This document shows, one piece after another, positions 22,631-32,460 of a stretch of DNA of 64,000 nt (position 1 is its first letter; each line of letters begins with the position of its first letter). Made by a program: the position numbers and the translations under genes. The stretch is from Ooceraea biroi (taxonomy: Eukaryota > Arthropoda > Insecta > Hymenoptera > Formicidae). The notes under the pieces are model-generated. The model searched no databases and was not told where the DNA came from. It saw only the letters and a list, made by a program, of their open reading frames with translations. The stretch covers positions 16,670,278-16,734,277 of the forward strand of contig NC_039507.1 of the NCBI RefSeq assembly GCF_003672135.1, written 5' to 3'.

Positions 22631-23906
22631 GCTACCTGGTTGATTGTACGTACACGTCGGTTTTAATATGATGGTAATTCTATAACATATCATATATCAT
22701 TATATCTACAACTTATTATGTTTGAAATGAATGTTTAACTGCATCAAAAAATTTTATTTTTTTATAAAGCATGCAATATATATTTATATTTACCTATATT
22801 GTATTCTGTGACATCATATTGTTGCAATAGGATAATTTTCTAATTATATCGTAATGATGATTTTTAGATTTAATAACATCTTAGATTTAATAAATCTGCG
22901 AGAAGTTAATTCCATATAACAATTATTGATAAACGAGATTTCGTGAAAGTACGTCACCTTGTAAGATATTAAATAAATATGTAGGGCAAAATTGATTTAA
23001 AATCGTTATCAGTCTTTATTTGTAAAAGAAATACAGTCGCGATTTGGATCCGAACGGTCACTCGCGCTATTGTGTAAATCGCTTTTAGGACTTCTCGTTA
23101 CGGTTGCTCTTCGCCGATGATACCGAAATACTGAAACATCGAAAGTGCCGGAATGTCTCAGAAAGTAAGCGAATTTATACTCATATGGAAGTAACCATAA
23201 AGCTAATTTATTGTTGACCGAACCTGTTGAACCTGGCAAAAATCATACAACTAGATACACAACGTTTCGACCATCAATTTTGGTCCTCTTCAAGTGTAAT
23301 ATATGATTAACTCAAATTAGTCATCCTCTATAAATAAAAACACGACAATTTGAAATAAATTGCTAAAAACTATACTTAACATATTATATTAATACCTATT
23401 GGCAGAAGATGACCAATAAACACATCACAATCTCACAATATCACATCCGACTAATTCTCATATGAAATGGTTAGATATAAACAGAAGACAACAAACAGGT
23501 GATCGTAACAAACAATATTTCGAATTTGAGCACCGCAACGTCGAATGCCTATCAAATCAAAATTAAAAAATACTTTTATAGATATAAAAATATGTAACAC
23601 ACACTCACATATATATGCACGCATGTACACGCACAGCTGTCCACATATACACGCATACATTAGCAATTTAATAATACTGTTACATCATATTTTATTTGTT
23701 CAAACATTATTCCGATTGTTTCCCGTAATTTTATGTAAACTGTACCATGATATTAATTGATATATGAATATTGAATTGAGACTGAATTTATAATTTCACG
23801 CAACAAATAAATTTACGCAACAAGTTATTTGAAAACAGGACAGTTGCTGTCACTTATCTTTAACCTTTCCCACTTTCAGTATACTATTAGATGATTGATA
23901 CTGGCA
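22631..23906. other. Spacer upstream of OR-3
   Basis: Mostly AT-rich ancestral spacer. The parts around 22770-22880 and 23560-23760 match spacers of other genes. The segment at about 22990-23330 is less AT-rich and has no match elsewhere in the window. It holds a Penelope-type motif near 23260 and a 76-codon minus-strand ORF with no recognised domain. Confidence 0.5.
23260..23294 (-). ncRNA. Possible degenerate hammerhead-like motif of a Penelope-type terminal repeat
   Basis: The minus strand reads TTGAAGAGGACC, then a 9-nt loop, GGTCGAAACG. This resembles the hammerhead ribozyme core (CUGANGA, stem II, GAAAC) found in Penelope-like element terminal repeats. The first core box has TTGAAGA instead of CTGANGA, so cleavage activity is doubtful. 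Identification rests on a short motif. Confidence 0.3.
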
Positions 23907-24413
23907 TCATATTTGTGTAGAATATATAACAGTAAAGTAAGATAATGATGCACTAGATAACTGTAATGAAAAACGTTAATTACAAACTACAAAATATATG
24001 ACATTTTATATATGTGTATATCGATGCACAATGCAATTTGACCAAAGCAAAGCACTCTAGGGATGATATGAAAAGTCCACCTATTCTGAGCCCGTAACCC
24101 TTATAGCTTCTTTGCAACAGAAACAATATAAATTTCTGTATGCGTATAGGAGCTGTATACCACCGAACGTTGTATCTACACATTAATAATCAGTCAATAA
24201 GATGATCATTTAAAACCTGTGATATATAATTATGTCAAAATATTAAGCTACAATTACACATGCTTTGCATACTGTATTAACAATTACGATTTATATATGA
24301 TATTTGTTATTTCTTCTTGATATGTGTTATTATAATACCATCGCCTAACTATTAATATTATAGAAATTATGCATATCAAATGTCATATATCTTACACTAT
24401 GAAAACATATCAG
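23907..24413 (-). pseudogene. OR fragment (last exons of a lost receptor)
   Basis: Only the 3' part of a receptor remains: exon 9 (23907-23960, ending SYFTVIYSTQI), exon 8 (24043-24175, RYNVRWYTAPIRIQKFILFL), and the last about 18 nt of exon 7 (24396-24413). Exons 8 and 9 are open and resemble clade B. The splice donor after exon 8 has changed from GTAAAA to GTCAAA. The exon 7 remnant has a one-base loss and then meets unrelated sequence. Exons 1-6 and the upstream module are absent. It cannot encode a receptor. The break adjoins the tandem repeat and solo LTR that follow. Confidence 0.85.
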
Positions 24414-24469
24414 TAGAGTGGTCCATAACTTTTTGACCAGGGATCGGCAAAATATTAATAATAAATTAA

Positions 24470-24830
24470 TATTACTTGAGTATTTAATTATTTATTTAAC
24501 AGGAAAAAATAATTCCCGATTAATTGATTAATCACTAATCAAGATAAGCAATTTTTAAATTTCTCGGTTAATCAGTAATAAAAAAGAACAATTTCTCAAT
24601 TACTCGATTAATCAGTAATCACAATAAACAATTTTTCAATTACTCCAGTAATCAGTAATCAAAGTGAAAAATTTTTTAATTATTCGATTAATCAGTAATT
24701 ATAGTATAAAATATTTTTGTTACTTGATTAATCAGTAATCAGAACGTAATAATTTTAATTACTTGATTAATCAGTAATCAGACCGAAAAATTTTTCAATT
24801 ATTTCATCACTCAGTAATCAGTGTCAGATG
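24470..24830. repeat. Degenerate tandem repeat, about 40-bp unit
   Basis: About nine copies. ATCAGTAATC recurs at 24571, 24611, 24651, 24691, 24731, 24770 and 24811, preceded by ACTCGATTA and followed by an A-rich run and TTTTTCAATT. Each unit contains an imperfect palindrome (ATTACTGATTAAT). No coding content. Confidence 0.88.
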
Positions 24831-24893
24831 TTCCTTGATTATTTAGTTGATTTTTTTCTGGATTTCTATTAATTATATTAATAGTAATTATAT

Positions 24894-25235
24894 TGTTGCG
24901 CCCGGGACACTGTTTCTACACTTCCACTTGTACTATGGCACTCGCGCACTCTCACGGCTCACTCGCAGAAGAAAGGGGAACACTTTTTTATTATAAAGAA
25001 CTGAACTGAGACTTTATTAAACAAGATACACGTCGCTGAGAAATACACGTTTCAACACCACCGAGACTCGATCACAACTCTCTGTTTATAAATTGTTTAT
25101 CCGTCGCTTAGTCTGCAACTGGCGTTGCGTCTCCAAGCGAGCGCAACGTCGGAGCGTCCAGCTGTTCCGCAGCTGACAGCGATCGAATCGTTGTACTGGG
25201 TGACTCCAAAATACGTAGCCATCCCGAACACAACA
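24894..25235 (-). mobile_element. Solo LTR of a retrotransposon
   Basis: 342 bp starting TGTTG and ending CAACA, flanked by ATAT on both sides (4-bp target duplication). On the minus strand it has a TATAAA-like box and a TTTAATAAAGTCTCAG stretch typical of a polyadenylation region. It is clearly less AT-rich than its surroundings. No internal retroelement genes are nearby, so it is a recombined solo LTR, perhaps of Gypsy type. Confidence 0.75.
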
Positions 25236-26213
25236 ATATAACTGCAGTTTCTGTTAGTATAGATTTTGTTAGTGGACAAACCTAAACAAACTTTAATCAT
25301 TTTTTGTATATAGTTATCACAAAAATCTAATTTTTATATATATTTTCGCGGATTTGACACATTTTGTATTAAAAATAATCATATCATTGTTTAACTAATC
25401 TGCAAAAAACAATTAAAAAGTGAAGAGAAAAATAAAAGTATTTAATCGTATAACATAATTATATAACGCTATATATCATTATAGCATATCATATATCTAC
25501 AACTTATTCCATTTGCAACGAATGTTGAAATGCGTTTTCAAGTTTCGTTTTTTGGAAAACATGTATTAATTCAGTTGTAACATATATTCGTCCCGGTTTT
25601 TGATAAATGTTGTAGCATATATTTGTTATTAAAACCACTAAAAAAATTGAATAAATATACCGTCTGTTTGATAAGAGTGTCCAACGAAACTTTTACTTGG
25701 AAACCGTTAGACGGAAAAGTCCAGTAGGAGGACTTAAGATAGTTTCTCTAAGATGGTTTCTATAGAAAAAGCTTGAGTTATCTTTCGACCTTCATGATGG
25801 AAAGACAAATTTTACCATGAATACCGCATATGCATTGCGATTCAGTGATGTATTCTGTGCCCATCATAGACTTGCTTGATGCTAATCCAACCAAAAACGT
25901 TTGGACATAATAGAATAGAAGAATAATAGAATAGAAGAAATATATGAATAGAATAGTAGTGAATAGAAGAAAACTTATTATCGATGGCTCCTAGATATAA
26001 ATTCAATCAGTTTTAATTTTTGGCTACATCTACTATGCATAAAGTGCAATGATATAATGAATGAATTAAAAATAATGGAGATGTTTCATTCTCTTCATTT
26101 TCTGACAATTACAGACACCAGTTATTTAAGAACGGAACTTTTAAGAACAAAAAGTAGCCATCTTCGAGTTTACTATCTGGTTTTGACGCAATACTAGCTA
26201 ATTCATATTAATA
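25236..26213. other. Spacer downstream of OR-4
   Basis: From about 25440 it is clade A spacer (TTTGATAAGAGTGTCCAACG) parallel to 8690-9417. The part 25236-25440 is AT-rich without recognised features. No gene seen. Confidence 0.5.
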
Positions 26214-29200
26214 TCACTTTTGTATAGAACACATAACAGTAAAATACGATATTGATGCAGTTGATAGCTGCAATGAAAACGTCAGTTTAGTTTTCATTAT
26301 ATACATATATTATGTATATACGTACTGACACATAATGTATAATAGTTTTACCGTGGCAAAATTTTCTAAAGATGTTGTATAAAGACCACCGAATTTGACA
26401 TCATACGGCTTAGCGCCTCTTTGCAAAAGGAACAATATTAATCTTTGCACACGTACAGGTGCAACGTACCATCGAACGTTATATCTGCGGAGTAATAGGA
26501 AAATAATAAAATGAATCTTTGAAAATGATAATGTGAAATATTAAAAATGTTGATAGTAAAACCTTAGGATAGAAATACATGTTTTTCAGATGATGTTGAT
26601 ATATAAATATTATATTTGCACTATCACGTTGATTGTTATTTGCGTATGTTAATATGTTCATACAAAATTAATATTGACGACTTTAGTCTATTATAGCAAA
26701 ATATCTTACGCGGTTGAAAATATGTAATTATAGTGATCTGTAATTGCTTGACCAAGGAAGTTGCCTCCTAATGAACATCCTAAAATGCCAATTGTAAAGC
26801 TACAATGTAATATAAAATTTTCCATACTATATATAAAATAAACAGCTTGAAAGATCTGAAACAATATATTACATATACACTTTTTTATAATAGATATTAT
26901 TAAAGAATTTATAGATAGATAGATACACGTATATATATCTCTTAACTTAATTGTCAATTAGCAAAATGTGCAAACTGTTTCTCATATGAAATATCTTATA
27001 TTTTTAATGGTTCTACTAATAATATGTGAATTCAACATATGTACAATTACTTTTATGTTATTCTACTTATGAGGGCAGTTCAAAAAGTAATGAGACAAAT
27101 GCTATAAAAAAACAAAATTGTATTTTTAATTCAAATACACATGTTCTCTCTTGTAAATAAATAGTCCCTCTAAATAGTCCCTCCAAATAGTCTCTTCAAA
27201 ATAGTCCCCATTGAATGCAACGAACTTTTCCCATCGCGTTATCCATTTTTGTATGAAGAAATCTAGACCATCTTTGGAAAGCTGTTTGCGCTTGCGCCTT
27301 CATTGCTTTTACAATCTCTTTTTTCTCGCTACATTTTTCATCCTCTGAGCTCCTTCTTGATTTCTGAGAACATTACAAATCACACCCAAACTTCCATGCT
27401 GTACGAAGGATGAGACTGTATCTTCTTATCTCCTTTAATTGACACAGATTGCGTGACATGCGACCGCGTATTGTAATGGCGCAATAGAATTTCTTATATC
27501 TTTTTATTCGGACATTTTTTTCTGAAGTGATGCAACATTTACTTTAATATATCGATTTACATGCATTAGTCTTCTCGTTGATCGCGCTGGCTGTATTCAT
27601 CATTACATCATTAATCAAGGTGCTTGGACGCCCCTTGTCTTTTGCGCTTTCACAACCGGCTAGAAACGCGGCGTTCTAACGAAAACATTGTACGTAATAT
27701 ACATTGTTCTTTAAAAGCTTGCTGTAAAATCGAATAAGTATCCGATTTCTTTAACCAAATACAAAATTGCATATCGTTGGTCAATATTTTTCTCCATATT
27801 CTTTTCCGGAAGCAAACTGCCACCAATGTTTACGCTATCGATCACTAATGGTTACTGACTGAACTTATCGGAAGGGAATTTTCAAAGTAGAAAAGGTGTT
27901 CAGGTACATGTAGGTATACATTGTTGCCACTGTGCGTTATTTTAATTTCTCTAACGGGACCAGTCTCATTACTTTTTGGATCGCTTACGTATATTTTTCT
28001 GCAGTTCCAATACTATCAATTTAAATGTTTTGTTGCAGGAGAATAAAAAAATGTAACAATTGTGAAATTTAGGATTTTGCTTAAATTCTTACTCCAAACA
28101 GATGAAGGCTCAAACAAATTACAATAATCGCTATTATAAGAAGGTATGTTCCCTCGAAGTTATATATAAATAAATTAGTAAATCTATGAAAAACATATAA
28201 TGTTTCATTTTATATGTAATATAAATATCCTAATATTGCTGTGCGTACGTGCGTGCTTGCATACATCGAATAGAACATACTCAAAAGCTGTGCGATGAAT
28301 GACCACTGCATGACTTATCTTCTTGTCGATTTCCCTCTTGTTCTTCCACTTAGTTACCTCGTCACTATTTATCCGCATTGCATGTTCGATACGGTAACTA
28401 CAAATAAATTACAAATTTTTTCTTCTTAAATTTGTTCTCGAGAATAAATAAGATTTTATATGTAATCACCAGGCTCCATTCTGTTTTACTTTTACTGTTA
28501 CTAAATTACTTTCTCTCTCTTACCTGGCAATGCTACAGAATCCACAAAAATATGAAGAATATCCTGCTACCAATATTCCAGTTCCTAGTAATGTACCTCC
28601 TGCTACGTACTGGGCTGCATACAGATGCAGCAAAATAAAATAAAAATATTTTTCTTCATCGACAAAATATTCAGTGATATACATATTGCGATATGGCTCG
28701 GATTTATTTACGAGGAAAAAGATGCCCAAAATCCGTGGCAAAATTGGCAAAAGAGTGAAGATGATTAAAACACATATCGACGACACTTAAGATATTTAAA
28801 AAAAATAACCAGTGAATGATCATATTAACCTCTTCTTTTATATATCGAAATATAGCATAAACATATGTCTCAAATTTTTATATTATCTTCTTATTGTTCC
28901 GACTTTTTCATTTTTCTGTAATAATCTGATAGCTTGCTAACACTATCCATTCTTTTTTTTATTTATTTTCATATTCGCAAACTTTTGGTATAATTATTTT
29001 AAAATAAAATGCCTGCGCTAAGGTATAATAAATAATAATTGATACATTCTTACATGCTAATACAATCGCAACACATTTTGCAATGTGTCCATATCTTTTT
29101 ATTATAGCAATTTCGTTTTCGTCCTTTAAGTCGCTACACATGTACTGAAGGTGTTCCATTAGACGCTTCACCTATCGTACCAACAATATATCAGACAATT

Positions 29201-30181
29201 CTCTATTTTTCTAATAAATTTTACAAAAATTTATAGTGTATGAAGCCTGATTTATGTAACACGTTTATGGTTAGAAGCACACTGTAAAAAACTCAACTTA
29301 CAACATGCATGTTAATCCAAAGAGAATTATATTGAATTGCGCATAAAAGAGTAAAAAGCGATACAGAAAGAACTTCAACGATAAAGTCAATAGTCCATTC
29401 TGTAGTTAGAAATGTTGTAAGCTGCAATTAACATATTTATTTAAAAAATTCGAAAACTGCACTCTCAGTTGATTAGCACAAAATGCAAATGTTGCATCTT
29501 AAATAAACCTCAATGTGTGTCCATCGATGTAATTTGTTATTGATAATTTAACTCTTTATTGGTTATTACGAATACTAATATTTTTAAGCAAAAGTGTTCA
29601 TGGCGTCGTAATAAATTCTAACAGATTTCAACAGAAACAGATAGTAAAGTTATGAGAAAGGAAAAAGATGACGCTCATTATGCACTTGAGCATGCTGTTT
29701 TTGTTGATTATTTAATCTTTCCTTAAAAAAACTTATTCTTCATATTGTGGATTATTTACAATTTACATTATTATAATACTATTACTATTAATTACAAATT
29801 AAAAATTACTAATTATGTCAATCATAAGTTAATACCAAAACATGACAAACTATTTTTCTGTACTAGTCTTATTTTAAATCTTGCATGAAACTGAAAATAT
29901 GTTTAACATATAAAATAATAGATAATATATGTAATAAAAGTAGGAAAACAATGATAATAAATAACTATATATGTATAGAAAAACTCTACGCATATTAATA
30001 TATGTATATTTACCTGAAATATAATACAACTAATCGTAGTAAGAGAAAACACACAAGACTGAAATTGAACAAGCATTGTTCGATGGTAAGGCCATAACCC
30101 GATTGCGACCAGAGACATTCGATGAATGTACAGAAATTGAGTATCGATACAGGTCACTCTTGTTGGAGCTTCCATACGCAT
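26214..30181 (-). CDS. OR-4, odorant receptor (clade A), intact reference copy
   Basis: Exons in coding order: 30014-30181, 29302-29421, 29054-29171, 28524-28785, 28281-28397, 28093-28183, 26710-26855, 26352-26484, 26214-26267. They join without a stop into 402 residues. The N terminus MRMEAPTRV leads to AIGLWPYHRTM; exon 2 has LTTFLTTEWTIDFIVEV; exon 3 has LKDENEIAIIKRYGHIAK; exon 4 has ITEYFVDEEKYFYFILLHLY; exon 7 has LGGNFLGQAITDHYNYIF; exon 9 ends SYFTVMCSIQK. Donor GTAAGAAT ends exon 3, so the longer open frame after it is intron. This is the most compact clade A gene (4 kb); only the shared mariner fossil lengthens intron 6. Confidence 0.92.
27068..27991 (-). mobile_element. Shared intron 6 mariner fossil (OR-4 copy)
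   Basis: Same position and orientation as in OR-1, OR-2 and OR-3. The minus strand shows DFFIQKWITRWEKFVAFNGD followed by YFE, matching the C-terminal W..RW.......GDYFE signature of mariner transposases. A small local duplication (AAATAGTCCCTC units at about 27164-27205) is specific to this copy. Confidence 0.8.
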
Positions 30182-30340
30182 TTGGGAGCGATGTATCGTG
30201 ATAATGCGGTTTTATCTATTTCCTTCTTCAAATAAAGAATTATATAATATTTTTCTTCTAGCATATTTTCCAAGGCAAAATTCCTTAATTTAACATAAAT
30301 TCACCGACAAAAGTAACATAAAATATCAAGATGTAATTTA

Positions 30341-30580
30341 AGGTGCTATAGAAATAATTTGCTCGCAATTTGCGCGGAAGAGAAAAGTTGGCGATTAACC
30401 GGTCGATTTGGCACCGTAGCGAAAGTATAACGGATAGTTATTTCTCACAGAAAAATAGTTCTGTCATGATGTCTTGACCGAAGTTCGCGCAAGCGCAATT
30501 GATTTTTCCAAGTAGTAGGAGACTTTGCGTTCTTCAGTATAGTCCGCGCATTTGTAACGTACACATCTCTTAAAAGGAGC
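30341..30580 (-). promoter_or_regulatory. Conserved upstream module of OR-4
   Basis: Contains GGAAAAATCAATTGCGCTTG and the CTCTTCCGCG stretch. It has an additional TCACAGAAAAATAGT segment (about 30446-30466) that is shared with clade B modules but missing in OR-1 to OR-3. Confidence 0.58.
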
Positions 30581-30730
30581 GTTACCTGGTTGATCGTACA
30601 TACATGTCAGTTTTGATGGTAATCGTATAACATATCATACATCATTACATCATTCTATGTACAACTTATTATCTTTGAAATAAATGTTGCATTGCACAAA
30701 AAATTTTAATTTTTTTCATAAAGCATGGAA

Positions 30731-30732
<2 letters not shown>

Positions 30733-30770
<38 letters not shown>
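30733..30770. repeat. AT microsatellite
   Basis: About nineteen AT units between the OR-4 upstream module and the remnant locus that follows. Confidence 0.95.
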
Positions 30771-30773
<3 letters not shown>

Positions 30774-31139
30774 ATTCTGTGACATCATATTATTACAACA
30801 GGATAATTTTCTAATCATATCTTAATGATGACTTTTTAAATTTAATAACATCTTAGATTTAAGAAATCCGCGAGAAATTAGTTCCATAACGATTATTGAT
30901 ATTTATTAGATTTCGTGAACATATTTCACCTTAGAAGATATTAAATAAATAAAAATAAAAAAATACTTAAAATGTAATACACAATCGTATATATACGCTC
31001 GCACACAGTACACACACAGCTGTCGATATATACACGAATACATTAATAAGTTAGCGATTCAATAATACTATTGCGTCATATTTTATTTCAAATATTATTC
31101 CGATTGTTTGCAGCAATTTTATTGTATAATGATATTATA

Positions 31140-31842
31140 AACATATACATATAATTATGACGTTCCAAAAAAATTCCATTGTTCTATATTATAATAAATA
31201 AATGTGATGTAACAATTCCATGAATATTGCTTGATATTGAACAACTGCTATAATAATAGAAGTATGTAACGTTTTATTACAATATTAGAAATACGTAGTA
31301 TTTCCAGCGCATTGAACTGCATTTGAGAATGATATCTCGATCAGGGGTCATATACTTTATCTTCGCAAAACTACATGAAATATATAAAAATATTTCTCTT
31401 AAAGCATAAGATACATTATCTACGGGAAAAATTACATAATTTAAACAATTTACTTTATTTTAGAAAATTGCATAATGTTCTTAAAACTTGTCATAAACAT
31501 ACTGATCTATGATAACATACAATTTTTTATCTACGAGATAGTCATAATATAATATTATAAGGATACAGAACATGACATGTAATGTTATCGCAGTGCTACA
31601 GAAACAAGAATGCTATAGAAATAATTTTCGCGTAATTTGCAAGGGAGAGAATAGTGGGCGAATAATCGACGCCGTAACACAAATACAAATAGATATTTAT
31701 TTCTCACAGAAAAATAGTTATAACATAATATCTTGACCAAAGTTCCCGCAAGCGCAATTGATTTTTCCAAACAATATGTCTTCACCTTCTTCATTTTAGT
31801 CCACTCGCATTCGTAACGTGCACTTGTTTTATAAAAGGAGCG
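31140..31842 (-). pseudogene. Remnant of a deleted receptor gene (5' end and upstream module only)
   Basis: Sequence at about 31190-31280 (AATAAATAAATGTGATGTAA, then TTGAACAACTGCTATAATAA) parallels intron 1 of OR-5. At about 31308-31335 GCATTGAACTGCATTTGAGAATG parallels the start-codon region of clade B exon 1, but the rest of exon 1 and exons 2-9 are missing. An upstream module follows at 31611-31842. The locus is therefore the 5' stump of a receptor lost by internal deletion. Confidence 0.6.
31611..31842 (-). promoter_or_regulatory. Orphan copy of the OR upstream module
   Basis: Has CAAATCAATTGCGCTTGCG-type core (GGAAAAATCAATTGCGCTTG on the minus strand), the CTCTCCCTTGC stretch, and the clearest TATA-like box of the set (CTCCTTTTATAAAACAAG). 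No coding exon follows within reach, so transcripts from it, if any, would be non-coding or truncated. Confidence 0.55.
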
Positions 31843-31965
31843 TTTTATTTCGTTGTCTTACGTATCAATTGCACAAATGGTCTGTCTGCAACTTTTTTGA
31901 TATTTTGTTATATTATATAGAATTGGATACAAGAATTTTGATTTTTTACAAAACACACACGATTT

Positions 31966-31967
<2 letters not shown>

Positions 31968-32001
<34 letters not shown>
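31968..32001. repeat. AT microsatellite
   Basis: About seventeen AT units in the spacer upstream of the remnant locus, at the same relative position as the AT run at 30733-30770. Confidence 0.95.
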
Positions 32002-32005
<4 letters not shown>

Positions 32006-32460
32006 GTTGTTGTATTCTGTAACATCATACAATAAGATAATTTTCTAATCGTATCCTAATCATTTTTTTATTTAATAACATTTGTGGGAATACTAATCAT
32101 AATGTTCATAACAAGTATAGATAATGGATAAATTTCGCACAAAAACCTTAACTTGTAAGATATCAAATATGTATAAATTAAAAACTAGATTTGAAAATAT
32201 AGAAACGTATTACACAAGCTCACGCGTGCGTACGGACACAAGCGCGCGTATACATATTATCAGCTTCAATACTCAGCTACAGAATATTTTGATTACTTTC
32301 CGTAATTTTACATAAACTGCATTATAATATTAATTGATAGAGAATTCATGATTTTGCACAACTAATAAATTTACGAGTTATTTGGAAACGGGAGTATCTG
32401 TTACTTATCTTTAAACTTACCCCTTTGCCTTCAATATACAGTTAGGTGAATGATATCGTA

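Noticed and set aside
24470..24830. CRISPR-like array (regularly spaced ATCAGTAATC units)
   Set aside because: The whole 40-bp unit is repeated with no unique spacers, and the genome is insect.
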